Positions 37,477-47,139 are shown, counted from the stretch's first letter. The stretch: 64,000 nucleotides of DNA from Pseudoramibacter porci (GCF_009696145.1 NZ_VUMO01000001.1:186001-250000); one strand, 5' to 3'. Program-made: numbers and translations. Notes: generated by a model from the letters alone, not told the origin.

Positions 37477-38262
37477 GTGAAGGATGAAAAAAAGAATTTA
37501 AAAATATCCAAAACACTCAAGAGACGAAAACGCAGACGCTTGGCACGGCGCATCGCAGCCATTTTGATTGTGGCTGCAATCCTCTGCGTCGGCGGCTTCT
37601 ATCTTTCGCGCGTGCTCACCGATGCCAGACTGAAAGTCAAGCAAATTGAAGTTACGGGTAATCCTTCAGCCGATACTCATCTTTTAGATCAGGTGACCGG
37701 ATCATTAATCGGGCAGAATATCCTGACAGTCGATATGAACAGCTTGTCCAATCAGGCGAAAAAGACTCTGCAGACGGACCAGATCAGTGTTTATAAAAAA
37801 TGGCCAGATACACTGATCATCAAGGTTGGCCAAGTTGAAGCCCTTGGCGCGGTGATGGCCGGCAACAGGGTGATCTACATCGATCAGAAGGCCCGTGTTG
37901 TCAATCGAGCAGATTACTTGACTAACGTCAATTTACCGATTATCTCTGGTATAAAAGGAGTGGACATGCTTCAAAAGGGAGGTCGGCTGTCCTCAAGCAG
38001 CAGGGAAAAACTTATCGACGCTTTGGATATCTTATCAGACCTTCAAGACAAGGGACTGCTCGACCGGATTTCGGAAATTCATTGGACGAAGTACAATACT
38101 TATCGCATTATCACGAAAAACAATTCGGTTTTTGAAGTGAGTGGAATCGATAATTTTAAGAAAAACGAAAAGTACATTGAGACATTTTTAATAGAAAATC
38201 GATCCAACGTCGAAGTGGACCTGCAAATTGACCATCAAGCTATATTAAAAAATCGGTCTTGA
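37477..38262 (+). CDS. ftsQ: Cell division protein FtsQ/DivIB
   Basis: A 261-residue bitopic division protein. The basic cytoplasmic part (1-26) is followed by a membrane span (about 27-47, IAAILIVAAILCVGGFYL), a POTRA-type domain (LKVKQIEVTGNPSADTHLL onward) and the beta domain with VNLPIISG. GTG at 37477 follows GAGGAA (37465-37470). It stands just before ftsZ; ftsA, which often lies between them, is missing. Confidence 0.88.
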   Translation: MKDEKKNLKISKTLKRRKRRRLARRIAAILIVAAILCVGGFYLSRVLTDARLKVKQIEVTGNPSADTHLLDQVTGSLIGQNILTVDMNSLSNQAKKTLQTDQISVYKKWPDTLIIKVGQVEALGAVMAGNRVIYIDQKARVVNRADYLTNVNLPIISGIKGVDMLQKGGRLSSSSREKLIDALDILSDLQDKGLLDRISEIHWTKYNTYRIITKNNSVFEVSGIDNFKKNEKYIETFLIENRSNVEVDLQIDHQAILKNRS

Positions 38263-38327
38263 CTAATAATATAGGTTATAATCAGCAAAACGACGAACTT
38301 AAAATAATTGAAAACAAAGAATTTTTA

Positions 38328-38356
38328 TTGCAAAGTTGTGGAATAAAGGGTATCAT
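38328..38356 (+). promoter_or_regulatory. Likely ftsZ promoter
   Basis: TTGCAA (38328-38333), 17-nt spacer, TATCAT (38351-38356), about 118 nt before ftsZ. A hairpin GAAGATG-ACAT-CATCTTC (from about 38383) lies in the resulting leader, not followed by a proper T run. Confidence 0.55.
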
Positions 38357-38473
38357 ATTATAAAGTATTGTGAGAATACTATGAGAAGATGACATCATCT
38401 TCCCTTTATTATTTATGAATAAAAACATATACTTGATATAGAGTAGTCTATGTGAGAACCAGGAGGAAGAAAA

Positions 38474-39592
38474 GTGATAGAACTGGACAACTACAACGAT
38501 AATTTTGCGCAGATTCGTGTAGTCGGTGTCGGTGGCGGTGGCAATAACGCTGTTAACAGAATGATTGAATCGGGCTTGAAGGGTGTCGACTTTGTGTCGA
38601 TTAATACAGATAATCAGGCTTTGGCTCTGACTTTGGCAGAAAAAAGATTGCAGATTGGCGAAAAGACAACTGGCGGTCTTGGCGCCGGCGGCAACCCGGA
38701 AATGGGTCAGCGATCCGCTGAAGAAAGCCGTGATGCAATTTCTGAAGTCATCCAGGGGACAGACCTTTTGTTTGTCACAGCTGGTATGGGCGGCGGAACA
38801 GGCTCCGGTGCAGCACCAATTATCGCAAAAATTGCGCAGGAAATGGGTATTTTGACCATTGGGGTTGTGACGAAGCCGTTCTCTTTTGAAGGACGTGTCC
38901 GAATGCGCAATGCACAAATCGCCTGTGATTTCCTCCAGGAAAATGTCGATGCGTTGGTGACGATCCCAAATGACCGCTTGCTTCGCATGGCTGATAAATC
39001 GACATCGCTGCGGGAAGCCTTTAAACTCGCCGATGACGTTTTGCTTCAAGGGGTCAAGAGTATCTCAGACTTAATTTCTATGCCGGGTCTGGTCAGCTTG
39101 GACTTTGCTGATGTTAAGACCATCATGCAGGATGCAGGCCTTGCACATATGGGGGTTGGCCGTGCAACTGGCGAAAACCGTGCAGAAGAAGCGGCAAAAG
39201 AAGCTATTTTAAGCCCGCTCCTCGAAACGGAAATCACCGGAGCGACGGGTGTCCTGCTGAACATTACAGCTGGAGACGATTTGTCCCTGTTTGAAGTCGA
39301 TAAGGCTGCAACCATCGCACGTGAAGCCTGCGACGAAGATGCCAATGTCATTTTCGGGGCGACCATTGACGAAAACATGGGCGATGAAATTCAGATTACG
39401 GTGATTGCGACAGGCTTCCTACCTGCTGAAGAGAGTGAAGACGTCAAGGATATGAAAGAAAAGATGTCTGCGCGTCCGGCGAGAAGCAGAGTGCCGAAAG
39501 AAGCACCGGTTCAGCCAACAAGCTCTGCGAAACCCAAAACAGATTCAAACGATTTGTTTACCATTCCAACATTTTTAAATAAAGAAGACTAA
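38474..39592 (+). CDS. ftsZ: Cell division GTPase FtsZ
   Basis: FtsZ polymerises into the Z ring. Motifs include [15 protein letters not shown] near residue 16, NTDNQAL near 45, and the tubulin signature [10 protein letters not shown] near 105. The C-terminal linker (about 320-360) is charged and the protein ends in a short conserved peptide, [11 protein letters not shown], the site bound by partners such as FtsA, SepF or ZapA. 372 residues. AGGAGGAAG precedes GTG 38474. Because ftsA is not in the cluster, SepF elsewhere may be the main anchor; this is inference. Confidence 0.97.
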   Translation: MIELDNYNDNFAQIRVVGVGGGGNNAVNRMIESGLKGVDFVSINTDNQALALTLAEKRLQIGEKTTGGLGAGGNPEMGQRSAEESRDAISEVIQGTDLLFVTAGMGGGTGSGAAPIIAKIAQEMGILTIGVVTKPFSFEGRVRMRNAQIACDFLQENVDALVTIPNDRLLRMADKSTSLREAFKLADDVLLQGVKSISDLISMPGLVSLDFADVKTIMQDAGLAHMGVGRATGENRAEEAAKEAILSPLLETEITGATGVLLNITAGDDLSLFEVDKAATIAREACDEDANVIFGATIDENMGDEIQITVIATGFLPAEESEDVKDMKEKMSARPARSRVPKEAPVQPTSSAKPKTDSNDLFTIPTFLNKED

Positions 39593-39599
39593 TTTTAAG

Positions 39600-40052
39600 A
39601 TGAAATGTCCGTTTTGTAATCATAATGGCAGCAAAGTCGTTGATTCCAGGCCGGTTAACGATCAAACCATGATCCGAAGACGCCGCGAATGCGAAAAATG
39701 CAAGAAGCGCTTCACAACTTACGAGCGAATTGAAAAAATTCCGCTAATGGTGGTTAAACGGAATGGACAGCGGGAATCTTATGACCGGAATAAAATTTAC
39801 AGCGGCATCTTAAAAGCCTGTGAAAAGCGGCCGATTTCAGTCGAACAGATTGAAGCGATGGTCGATCAAATCGAAAAACAGCTTTATCAGCTTGAATACA
39901 AAGAAATTTCTTCTGTATATATCGGCGAACGGGTGATGGAAGCTCTGAAGCCGGTCGATGAAGTGGCCTATGTTCGATTTGCATCTGTCTACCGGCGCTT
40001 TAAAGATGCAGGTGCGTTTATTGAAGAACTCAATAAGTTGATTAAGGAGTAA
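39600..40052 (+). CDS. nrdR: Transcriptional repressor NrdR
   Basis: NrdR senses ATP/dATP and represses ribonucleotide reductase genes. The zinc ribbon CPFC near residue 3 and [13 protein letters not shown] near 34 are followed by an ATP-cone domain ([16 protein letters not shown] onward). Length 150 residues, exactly typical. It begins 7 nt after the ftsZ stop with only a poor ribosome binding site, so coupling to ftsZ is likely. Confidence 0.96.
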   Translation: MKCPFCNHNGSKVVDSRPVNDQTMIRRRRECEKCKKRFTTYERIEKIPLMVVKRNGQRESYDRNKIYSGILKACEKRPISVEQIEAMVDQIEKQLYQLEYKEISSVYIGERVMEALKPVDEVAYVRFASVYRRFKDAGAFIEELNKLIKE

Positions 40053-40055
40053 GGA

Positions 40056-40589
40056 TTGGCCAATAAGGTTTTAGATTCGAATCGCATTTATGAAGGCAGA
40101 ATATTAAATTTACGGGTTGATTCAGTCGAACTTCCTAATGGCGTGCAGACCAAGCGAGAGATTGTCGAACACAAAAACGGGGTTGGTATTCTTCCAATTG
40201 ATCACGCGATGATGGTTTTTGTGCAGCAATATCGTGACGCGGTGGGAACAGATTTGTTGGAAATTCCGGCAGGTCTTGTCGAAGTCGGTGAAGATCCGAA
40301 AGAGACAGCAGTGCGCGAGTTACAGGAGGAAGTTGGACTCAAGCCGTTAAGTTTAGAACCCTGCGGATTCGTTTATCCAACACCAGGATGCTGTGACGAG
40401 AGGACTTTCCTTTTTATTGCGAATCAATTTGAGGCCCATTGCCTCAAGGCAGATGACGACGAATTTATTCATGTGGTCAGACTTCCCATTGAAACCGTCA
40501 AAAAAATGTACGATCATCACGAGTTCATTGACGCCAAGACGGTCAGCGCATTGGGCTACTATTTCTCACATCATAATATGAACGAATAA
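40056..40589 (+). CDS. Nudix hydrolase, ADP-ribose pyrophosphatase type
   Basis: A 177-residue Nudix enzyme. The box G-x5-E-x7-RE-x2-EE-x-G is complete in GLVEVGEDPKETAVRELQEEVG near residue 74 (split by its conserved positions: Gly, Glu, RE, EE). The C-terminal PTPGCCDERTFLFIA and the N-terminal RVDSVELPNG are typical of ADP-ribose pyrophosphatases (YqkG/NudF-like). TTG 40056 follows AAGGAG by about 8 nt. Last gene of the dcw unit; a terminator follows. Confidence 0.88.
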   Translation: MANKVLDSNRIYEGRILNLRVDSVELPNGVQTKREIVEHKNGVGILPIDHAMMVFVQQYRDAVGTDLLEIPAGLVEVGEDPKETAVRELQEEVGLKPLSLEPCGFVYPTPGCCDERTFLFIANQFEAHCLKADDDEFIHVVRLPIETVKKMYDHHEFIDAKTVSALGYYFSHHNMNE

Positions 40590-40593
40590 AGTC

Positions 40594-40636
40594 AAGGGTG
40601 ATTTTTTGCATACACTGCAGGGAATCACCCTTTGTA
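40594..40636 (+). terminator. Terminator of the dcw cluster
   Basis: AAGGGTGATT (40594-40603) pairs perfectly with AATCACCCTT (40623-40632) with a 19-nt loop; a short T-rich stretch follows. Confidence 0.7.
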
Positions 40637-40684
40637 TTTAAACTATTACAAAATAAGTTTAGGAAGGATTAACAGGAAATTCAA

Positions 40685-41953
40685 ATGAAGAATATTCAAT
40701 TTTCAGGACACGATACAGTTGCCTTAGCAGAACAGTACGGCACCCCCCTTTACGTCATGAGCGAAGATATTATTCGCGACCGCATTGAATCTGTCAAAAA
40801 AGCATTTGAAGAAGCAGGTGCGGATTACGAAATCAATTTTGCGGGAAAGGCCTTTACCAATATTGCTATGTGTAAAATCGTCGATTCGGAAGGTATTGCA
40901 CTGGATGCTGTTTCAAAGGGAGAAATCATGACTGCGCAGGCAGCTGGTTTTCCGATGGACCGTATCTGCTATCACGGTAGCAACAAAAAGGCCAGTGAAC
41001 TGAAATACGCTTTGGAAAATGGTGTCGGGCTTATTGTTGTCGATAGTGAAGACGAACTCAAAAAACTGATCCAGGTGACGGACGAATTAGACCAGGACGT
41101 CAATATTATGTTCCGCGTCTCTCCAGGCGTTGAAGCCCATACCCACGAATTGATTCAAACTGGCACCCAGGATACAAAATTTGGCCTGCCCTACAGCTTG
41201 GCGAAAGATATTATTGTGAGTGCTAACGCACAGCCGCACATTTCTGTTGTCGGCATTCACTGCCATATCGGCTCTCAAATTGTCGATGAAGTGCCGTTTA
41301 TTGCAGCAGCAGACAAGATGATTAGTCTATATCAGGATATTCGAAATGACGGTGTCGATCTGCGTGCCATCAATTTAGGCGGCGGCTTTGGTATTCCGTA
41401 TCTCGAAGGTGATGAATACTTCGAAACACTGAAATACATTCCTAAGCTGGTTGCACACGTGCGCACAATCTGCGCTGATCGCGATGTGCCGATGCCGAAA
41501 CTTATCGTTGAACCGGGCCGTTTTTTGGTCTGTGAAGCTGGCGCAACTTTGTACACCATTGGAACTGTTAAGGAAATCCCTGGCGTGCGCAAATACGTCA
41601 GCGTTGACGGCGGTATGAATGACAATCCTCGTCCGGCGCTTTACGGTGCGGAATACGAAGCTGTCGTCTGCAATGGCAAGGAGTCTGAAAAAATGGAACC
41701 TTACCGTGTCAGCGGCCGCGCCTGTGAAACAGATACACTGATCGATTCGGCAATGCTCAACCAGCCTCAGGTTGGCGATATTTTGATGGTTAAAAATACA
41801 GGCGCTTACAATTACTCAATGGCCAGCCGCTATAACCGCTATCCGATTCCGGCTGTCGTGCTGCTGTCGGGGGATCGTTCGGCTGTGATGGTTGAACGGG
41901 AAAGTTACGAAGATCTTCTCAGCCACGACCGCGTACCGGATTGGTTGAAATAA
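40685..41953 (+). CDS. lysA: Diaminopimelate decarboxylase LysA
   Basis: PLP-dependent fold III decarboxylase making L-lysine from meso-diaminopimelate. The PLP lysine lies in the INFAGKAFTN block near residue 56 (the family usually has YAxKAN). HCHIGSQI near 198, NLGGGFGIPY near 233, EPGRFLVCEAG near 279 and GRACETDTLID near 345 are conserved. Length 422 residues. First gene of a run to plsC, following a terminator. Confidence 0.94.
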   Translation: MKNIQFSGHDTVALAEQYGTPLYVMSEDIIRDRIESVKKAFEEAGADYEINFAGKAFTNIAMCKIVDSEGIALDAVSKGEIMTAQAAGFPMDRICYHGSNKKASELKYALENGVGLIVVDSEDELKKLIQVTDELDQDVNIMFRVSPGVEAHTHELIQTGTQDTKFGLPYSLAKDIIVSANAQPHISVVGIHCHIGSQIVDEVPFIAAADKMISLYQDIRNDGVDLRAINLGGGFGIPYLEGDEYFETLKYIPKLVAHVRTICADRDVPMPKLIVEPGRFLVCEAGATLYTIGTVKEIPGVRKYVSVDGGMNDNPRPALYGAEYEAVVCNGKESEKMEPYRVSGRACETDTLIDSAMLNQPQVGDILMVKNTGAYNYSMASRYNRYPIPAVVLLSGDRSAVMVERESYEDLLSHDRVPDWLK

Positions 41954-41968
41954 TCGACTTGGTTTGCG

Positions 41969-42607
41969 ATGATGTATTCATCTAATTACTTTCTGTCGCT
42001 GCTGCTGAGTTTGCCAGGTATCCTCATTGCCATTACCTTTCATGAAGCGGCTCACGGTTATGCGGCGGAGGCAATGGGCGATGATACGCCAAGACTTTCC
42101 GGAAGGCTTTCACTCAATCCGTTTCGTCATATTGATTGGATCGGTTTTTTGGCCATGATTTTTCTGCATTTCGGCTGGGCTAAGCCGGTGCCGATTAATC
42201 CGAATAATTTTTCGGATCGAAAGAAGGGAATGATCCGCGTTGCACTGTCTGGCTGCCTGACCAATCTTCTGCTCGGGTTCATTGGCTACGCAGTTTATTT
42301 GATCTGCCTGCCGCTTAATAATCTTGTACTGTCGATCGTGCTCCAGTCTATTTATGAATACAATGTCGTCTTCGCGGTTTTCAATTTGATACCAATTCCG
42401 CCACTGGACGGGTATCATATTTTGTACGAGTTTCTCCCGTACCGCGGCAAGGTGCGCATGGAGGCCATGGCGCGGTATGGATTTATTATCCTATTGATTT
42501 TGATGTTTGCCGGTGTTTTTGGATGGATCATTACACCGCTTTCCAGTGGGATCATTCGGCTTTACAATTTAGTCCTTTCGCCCCTTGCAAAATTGGTTGC
42601 GTTATGA
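41969..42607 (+). CDS. Site-2 protease family (M50B) membrane metalloprotease
   Basis: A 212-residue membrane zinc protease-like protein with the HExxH motif as FHEAAHGYAA near residue 24 and the third ligand in NLIPIPPLDGYHIL near 138. About five membrane spans. Short, stand-alone members without PDZ domains are common in Firmicutes; the substrate is unknown. ATGATG at 41969 gives two possible starts. It overlaps scpA by 4 nt (ATGA), a common gene order. Confidence 0.9.
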   Translation: MMYSSNYFLSLLLSLPGILIAITFHEAAHGYAAEAMGDDTPRLSGRLSLNPFRHIDWIGFLAMIFLHFGWAKPVPINPNNFSDRKKGMIRVALSGCLTNLLLGFIGYAVYLICLPLNNLVLSIVLQSIYEYNVVFAVFNLIPIPPLDGYHILYEFLPYRGKVRMEAMARYGFIILLILMFAGVFGWIITPLSSGIIRLYNLVLSPLAKLVAL

Positions 42608-43356
42608 TCGAGAATAAATCGATTCAGTACGATGTAGGCGATTTTGAAGGGCCGTTGGATCTGCTTTTGCGTCTCATTCAGAAACATCAGGTTGATATTT
42701 ACGATGTTTCGATTACCGAGATCATCGATCAATATTTGGAAACCATTGAGAAGTGGGAGCAGGACCGGATGGCGGTTGCCAGCGAATTTATCGTGATGGC
42801 GTCGCGGCTGATCAAGATCAAATCAAATAAACTGCTGCCGTCTGCAAATGAAAACCACGAAGACGAAGTGGATGACGAGGCGCTCTTGATCCGTCAGCTG
42901 GCCGACTACAAGCAGATCAAGGCAGCCAGTTTGGCCATTGAAAAAAGATTTGAACAAAAAAGCGGGTCCGTTTATCGTGATCCGCTTTATTTGCCGGAAT
43001 TATCACAAAAAAAATGGGATCCGGAGCTGAAAATCAAGCCTGAAAATCTCGGTCAGACCTTTGACCGTTTAATCCGGCGCTACCAAGAAGAGCACACCTA
43101 TCGGAACATTCTCAGGCCGGAGCCGGATCGCTATACTGTCGAACATCAAGAAGCCGTCATCACCCGTTCTTTAAATGAATGTGCGGAGATCACTTTTAGA
43201 AATGTGATTCAATATCACGAGGCCAGTGAAGTGACGACTTCTTTTTTTGCAGTATTGGAGCTTTACAAGAAAGGCATGCTCGACATGACGCAGCAGCAAA
43301 ATTTTAGTGAAATTCAACTTAAGGAGAAAAAGGGTCACGATGATCAAACGCAATAA
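42604..43356 (+). CDS. scpA: Segregation and condensation protein A
   Basis: ScpA is the kleisin that bridges the SMC dimer in the bacterial condensin. The N-terminal DFEGPLDLLLRLIQKHQVDIYDV block is diagnostic (its core FEGPLDLLL), followed by EFIVMASRLIKIKS; the C-terminal winged helix ends near residue 240. Length 250 residues. ATG 42604 overlaps the protease stop codon. The scpB start lies 17 nt before the end of this gene, so the two partners are made together. Confidence 0.94.
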   Translation: MIENKSIQYDVGDFEGPLDLLLRLIQKHQVDIYDVSITEIIDQYLETIEKWEQDRMAVASEFIVMASRLIKIKSNKLLPSANENHEDEVDDEALLIRQLADYKQIKAASLAIEKRFEQKSGSVYRDPLYLPELSQKKWDPELKIKPENLGQTFDRLIRRYQEEHTYRNILRPEPDRYTVEHQEAVITRSLNECAEITFRNVIQYHEASEVTTSFFAVLELYKKGMLDMTQQQNFSEIQLKEKKGHDDQTQ

Positions 43357-43930
43357 TCAGACAGAGGCAGAAGGCTTTGAGCTGGAGGTCTTCGGATGGC
43401 TCGAGGCGCTGCTTTTTGCGTCAGGCGATGGGCTGACGGTAAAAGAGTTGTCTGGCGCTGTCGGGCTCAGTGAGAAAGATACCGGACGCTATTTAGAAGT
43501 GCTGTCGGATTCATATCAAACCGTACGCCGGGGATTGCGTCTGGTCTGCACAGCGGGGGTCTGGCAACTGTCGACTAAACCGTCGCTCTATCCTGTTCTG
43601 ATGAAGTGGAAGCAGCTTGACAAGGGTCACAATCTGTCGCGTGCAGCTTTTGAGACCCTTGCCATCATTGCGTACAAGCAGCCGGTGACTCGAGTGGATA
43701 TAGAAGCGATCCGCGGCGTCGCATCGGCCAGTTCGATTCACGTGTTATTGGACCGAGAGCTGATTGCGGAAGCCGGGCGCAAGGAGGCGCCGGGCCGACC
43801 ATTTTATTACAAAACGACGCCAGCGTTTTTAAAGTCGCTGGATATTCGAGAATTGTCAGAACTGCCCGATTTTGATTCGTTTCAGGAAAGGGAAGCGCAG
43901 AATGTTTTGATGACAGAGGACGAAGATTGA
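43340..43930 (+). CDS. scpB: Segregation and condensation protein B
   Basis: ScpB is the winged-helix KITE protein that binds ScpA in the SMC complex. Typical blocks are LEALLFASGDGLT near residue 20, LSRAAFETLAIIAYKQPVTR near 102 (core ETLAIIAYKQP), IRGV and GRPFYYKTTPAFL near 154. Length 196 residues from ATG 43340, which follows AAAGGG; the shorter distance to that site and the conserved region support it over the upstream TTG/ATG. The stop codon shares one base with the rluB start. Confidence 0.94.
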   Translation: MIKRNNQTEAEGFELEVFGWLEALLFASGDGLTVKELSGAVGLSEKDTGRYLEVLSDSYQTVRRGLRLVCTAGVWQLSTKPSLYPVLMKWKQLDKGHNLSRAAFETLAIIAYKQPVTRVDIEAIRGVASASSIHVLLDRELIAEAGRKEAPGRPFYYKTTPAFLKSLDIRELSELPDFDSFQEREAQNVLMTEDED

Positions 43931-44646
43931 TGAGATTACAAAAATATATGGCCCATTGTGGTGTCGCGTCGCGGCGGAAGGCCGAGCAGATGATCGCGGA
44001 AGGGCGCGTTCAAATCAATGGTGAGGTGGTAACCTTTCCGGGCACACAGGTGCGCGAAATAGATGAGGTCTTGGTGGACGGCAAGCGCATTGCACCGGAA
44101 CAGCACGTCTACATTTTATTGAATAAACCCAAAGGCGTGGTTTCCACATCTTCAGACCGCCATGCGGATCAAACCCTTTTGGATTTGATCCATTCCCACG
44201 CGCGCCTTTATTCTGTGGGCAGACTCGACAAGGAAACATCGGGGCTCTTAATTTTGACTAACGACGGCGACTTGACTTTTAAGCTGACGCATCCGAGCAA
44301 ACACGTTACGAAAACTTATCGATCCACCGTAAGGGGAAAAGTGGAAGCATCGGCTTTAAAATGCCTTAGAAATGGTGTTTCGATTCCGATGGACGACGGC
44401 AGCCGTTATCAGACGCAAAGCGCTGAGGTCGAAGTCGCCAAAGAAAACCGCGGGTCGACCGTGCTCATAATACGCATTTCGGAGGGAAAGAAACGCCAGG
44501 TCCGGAAAATGTGCGCAGCGGTTGGTCATCCGGTCATTCACCTCGAACGAACGGCAATCGGCAGTCTGACCGATCCGTCTCTGAAACCTGGACAATGGCG
44601 TTATCTAACATCAGATGAAATTGAACAGCTGAAGGCGGAACATTAA
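43930..44646 (+). CDS. rluB: 23S rRNA pseudouridine synthase RluB-type
   Basis: A 238-residue RsuA/RluB/RluF-class pseudouridine synthase. N-terminal S4 RNA-binding domain (MRLQKYMAHCGVASRRKAE), linker KPKGVVST, and the catalytic aspartate in SVGRLDKETSGLLIL near residue 100. RluB of this class acts on 23S rRNA near position 2605; this is the usual gene after scpB in Firmicutes. ATG 43930 overlaps the scpB stop by one base. Confidence 0.92.
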   Translation: MRLQKYMAHCGVASRRKAEQMIAEGRVQINGEVVTFPGTQVREIDEVLVDGKRIAPEQHVYILLNKPKGVVSTSSDRHADQTLLDLIHSHARLYSVGRLDKETSGLLILTNDGDLTFKLTHPSKHVTKTYRSTVRGKVEASALKCLRNGVSIPMDDGSRYQTQSAEVEVAKENRGSTVLIIRISEGKKRQVRKMCAAVGHPVIHLERTAIGSLTDPSLKPGQWRYLTSDEIEQLKAEH

Positions 44647-45216
44647 ATGATTGAAACATTCAGACGACAGACTTTTTTTATTAAGGCTTGCATTCAGGAT
44701 GTGCTTAAGCCCGGGGATTCAGCCATCGATGCGACAGTCGGAACGGGAGAAGATACGGTTTTTCTGGCTGAATGTGTCGGCAGCGGGGGATGCGTCTACG
44801 GCTTCGACATCCAACAGGGCGCGATCGACGAAGCGAAAAAACGAGCAGAGCAGCAGGGCGTCTTGGAGCAGATTACGTGGTTCTGCGACGGTCACGAGCA
44901 TATGGACCAGCATCGCGACATCGTGTGCAACCCGAGGATTGGCGCAGTGACTTTTAACTTGGGTTATTGGCCGGACGGCGACCCTGGTATAACGACACAG
45001 CCCCAAACCACGCTTGCAGCCCTTGAACAGAGTGCGGTGCTTTTGAGAGCCGGTGGAATTCTAACCATTTGTGCATATTCCCACTTGACGGGACAAGCGG
45101 AAAAAGAGAAAATTGAGGCGTGGGTTCAAAATTTGGGACGCGGATATGACGCCTATAGTTTTGAAGTAAAGAATCACCGGAAAGCCCCAACGGCTTTTAT
45201 CATTTTAAAAAAGTGA
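44647..45216 (+). CDS. mnmM: tRNA mnm5s2U34-methyltransferase MnmM (YtqB-like)
   Basis: A 189-residue class I SAM methyltransferase of the YtqB family (formerly rRNA_methylase). In Bacillus and relatives the family member MnmM finishes the wobble modification mnm5s2U. The SAM loop is DATVGTGEDTVFLA near residue 29, and the motif NLGYWPDGD near 101 with ITTQPQTT is the family signature. The ATG follows the rluB stop directly, so translation is coupled. The exact substrate is transferred from the family. Confidence 0.85.
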   Translation: MIETFRRQTFFIKACIQDVLKPGDSAIDATVGTGEDTVFLAECVGSGGCVYGFDIQQGAIDEAKKRAEQQGVLEQITWFCDGHEHMDQHRDIVCNPRIGAVTFNLGYWPDGDPGITTQPQTTLAALEQSAVLLRAGGILTICAYSHLTGQAEKEKIEAWVQNLGRGYDAYSFEVKNHRKAPTAFIILKK

Positions 45217-45240
45217 AACAGGAAAATAATTGAGATATAT

Positions 45241-46467
45241 ATGAGTGAAAATGTCATAGTAATCGGTGGCGGTCCCGCCGGCATGATGGCAGCGTACTCG
45301 GCTGCGTCGGAAGGCAGTACGGTAATCCTCTGCGAAAAAAATGAAAAGCTGGGGAAAAAGCTGTACATTACCGGAAAGGGACGATGTAATCTGACCAATT
45401 TCTGCGATCAGGAAACTTTTCTAAAAAATGTCATCCATCATCCGAGATTTTTGTATTCGTCGATTTCTCGCTTCGATCGGGAAAATCTAATGGATTTTGT
45501 GACGGACAACGGCTGCGAGCTGAAAGTTGAACGAGGGCAGCGGGTTTTCCCAAAATCGGATAAATCGAGTGATATCATTAAAGCGTTTAGACGGGCGTTG
45601 ATTTCAGCGGGCGTTGAGGTCCGGCTCAATACACCGGTGGCGTCGATTGTAACGCAGGATGATGAAGCGCTTGGCGTTAAGCTTAACGATGGCACGACGC
45701 TCGAAGCGGATAAAATCATTGTAGCGACTGGCGGACTCAGTTATCGTTCGACCGGATCGGACGGCTGGGGTCTTCAGGCTGCAAAAGCCCTTGGACATAC
45801 GGTGACACCGTGCCGGCCGTCGCTCGTCGGAGTGAAAACCAAAGAAACCTGGCCGTCTCAGGTTCAGGGGCTCGCGCTTAAAAACGTGGACGTGACGCTG
45901 GTGCACAAAGGGAAAAAGCTTCGGACGGAACGGGGCGAGATGCTCTTGACGCATTTCGGCGTTTCTGGACCGTTGATTTTGACCGATTCGGCTTATATGG
46001 ACGATGCACCGGAAACCTACCAGCTTATTTTAGATTTGAAGCCGGCGCTGACCGATCAAAAGCTGGATCAGCGGATTCAGCGGGAATTGAGAGCGAATGA
46101 GCGCAAGCAGGTTGTGCACGCGTTAGGATCGCTGCTTCCGAAGAAACTGATGCCGATTATGCTGAATTTGGCCGGTGTCGATCAGACTAAAACCGCCAAT
46201 CAAATAACGAAAGCGGAACGGCATGCGGTGGTCGATGCGCTCAAACGGCAGAAACTTCAGATCAGTGATTTTCTAGACATCAACACAGCGATTGTCACAT
46301 CAGGCGGTGTGAGCGTAAAAGAAATCAATCCCAAAACCATGGCATCAAAAAAGATTCGTCATTTGTATTTTGCAGGGGAAATGATCGATGTTGACGCGCT
46401 GACAGGCGGATTTAATATACAAATTGCTGCGACGACAGGATTCGTAGCGGGAACAAGGAGTGAATAA
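45241..46467 (+). CDS. NAD(P)/FAD-dependent oxidoreductase, BaiN/HI0933 family
   Basis: A 408-residue flavoprotein. FAD-binding GGGPAGMMAAYSAA is near residue 9; EKNEKLGKKLYITGKGRCNLTN near 36 (core GKGRCNLTN) is the family hallmark; the C-terminal FAGEMIDVDALTGGFNIQIA is also conserved. Physiological function is uncertain: BaiN itself is linked to bile acid dehydroxylation in gut clostridia, but the family is nearly universal and probably has a housekeeping role. The cmk gene starts 1 nt after its stop. Confidence 0.9.
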   Translation: MSENVIVIGGGPAGMMAAYSAASEGSTVILCEKNEKLGKKLYITGKGRCNLTNFCDQETFLKNVIHHPRFLYSSISRFDRENLMDFVTDNGCELKVERGQRVFPKSDKSSDIIKAFRRALISAGVEVRLNTPVASIVTQDDEALGVKLNDGTTLEADKIIVATGGLSYRSTGSDGWGLQAAKALGHTVTPCRPSLVGVKTKETWPSQVQGLALKNVDVTLVHKGKKLRTERGEMLLTHFGVSGPLILTDSAYMDDAPETYQLILDLKPALTDQKLDQRIQRELRANERKQVVHALGSLLPKKLMPIMLNLAGVDQTKTANQITKAERHAVVDALKRQKLQISDFLDINTAIVTSGGVSVKEINPKTMASKKIRHLYFAGEMIDVDALTGGFNIQIAATTGFVAGTRSE

Positions 46468-46468
46468 C

Positions 46469-47128
46469 GTGCAAATTGCGATAGATGGACCTGCAGGCGC
46501 AGGAAAAAGTACCATAGCGAAACAGATAGCCAAAACTTTAAATATTACTTATCTGGATACTGGTGCGATGTATCGTGCGATCACAAAAGGGGTTATTGAT
46601 CGTAAAATTGATTTTGCTGATCAAAAAGCCATTGCGCAGTACGCAGCGAGCGCAGTCATCACCTTTAAAGGACAGCGTGTATTTTTAGACGGAGAAGAAG
46701 TAACCGAAGGGATCCGTACGCCGGAGGTTAGTGAACATACGAGTGAGGTTGCACCGATCCCAGAAGTGCGGAAGGTTCTCGTTCAGCAGCAGCAAAGAAT
46801 TGCTGAAGGGACAGACGTCATTATGGACGGACGGGATATTGGTTCAACGGTGCTGCCGAACGCGGATTATAAATTTTATTTGGACGCGGCCGTTTCTGAA
46901 AGAGCGAAACGCCGCTACGAGGAACTTCAGGAAAAAGGCGGACTCAATGGAAAAACTCTCACGGATATTGAAGCTGATATTGCAAGACGTGACTACAACG
47001 ACAGCCACAGAGCAGTCGATCCGTTGGTCTGCTGCGATGACGCAGTGCGCATTGATACGACGCACATGACGATTCCGGAGGTTGTGGCTTGCGTTATTGA
47101 TCACGTTGAAGACGGTACGGCGAAATAA
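46469..47128 (+). CDS. cmk: Cytidylate kinase
   Basis: Phosphorylates CMP and dCMP. The P-loop DGPAGAGKST starts at residue 5, YLDTGAMYRAIT follows near 30, and the CMP-specific MDGRDIGSTVLPNA block is near 117. Length 219 residues. GTG 46469 is chosen because AAGGAG (46455-46460) ends 8 nt before it; the GTG at 46460 overlaps that site. The cmk-plsC-ispH-rpsA order is conserved in Firmicutes. Confidence 0.95.
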   Translation: MQIAIDGPAGAGKSTIAKQIAKTLNITYLDTGAMYRAITKGVIDRKIDFADQKAIAQYAASAVITFKGQRVFLDGEEVTEGIRTPEVSEHTSEVAPIPEVRKVLVQQQQRIAEGTDVIMDGRDIGSTVLPNADYKFYLDAAVSERAKRRYEELQEKGGLNGKTLTDIEADIARRDYNDSHRAVDPLVCCDDAVRIDTTHMTIPEVVACVIDHVEDGTAK

Positions 47129-47139
47129 CGGAGGGTGAG

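Noticed and set aside
38383-38415. Terminator between ftsQ and ftsZ
   Set aside because: The hairpin GAAGATG-ACAT-CATCTTC is clear but is followed by CCCTTTATTATTT rather than a T run, so termination is doubtful.
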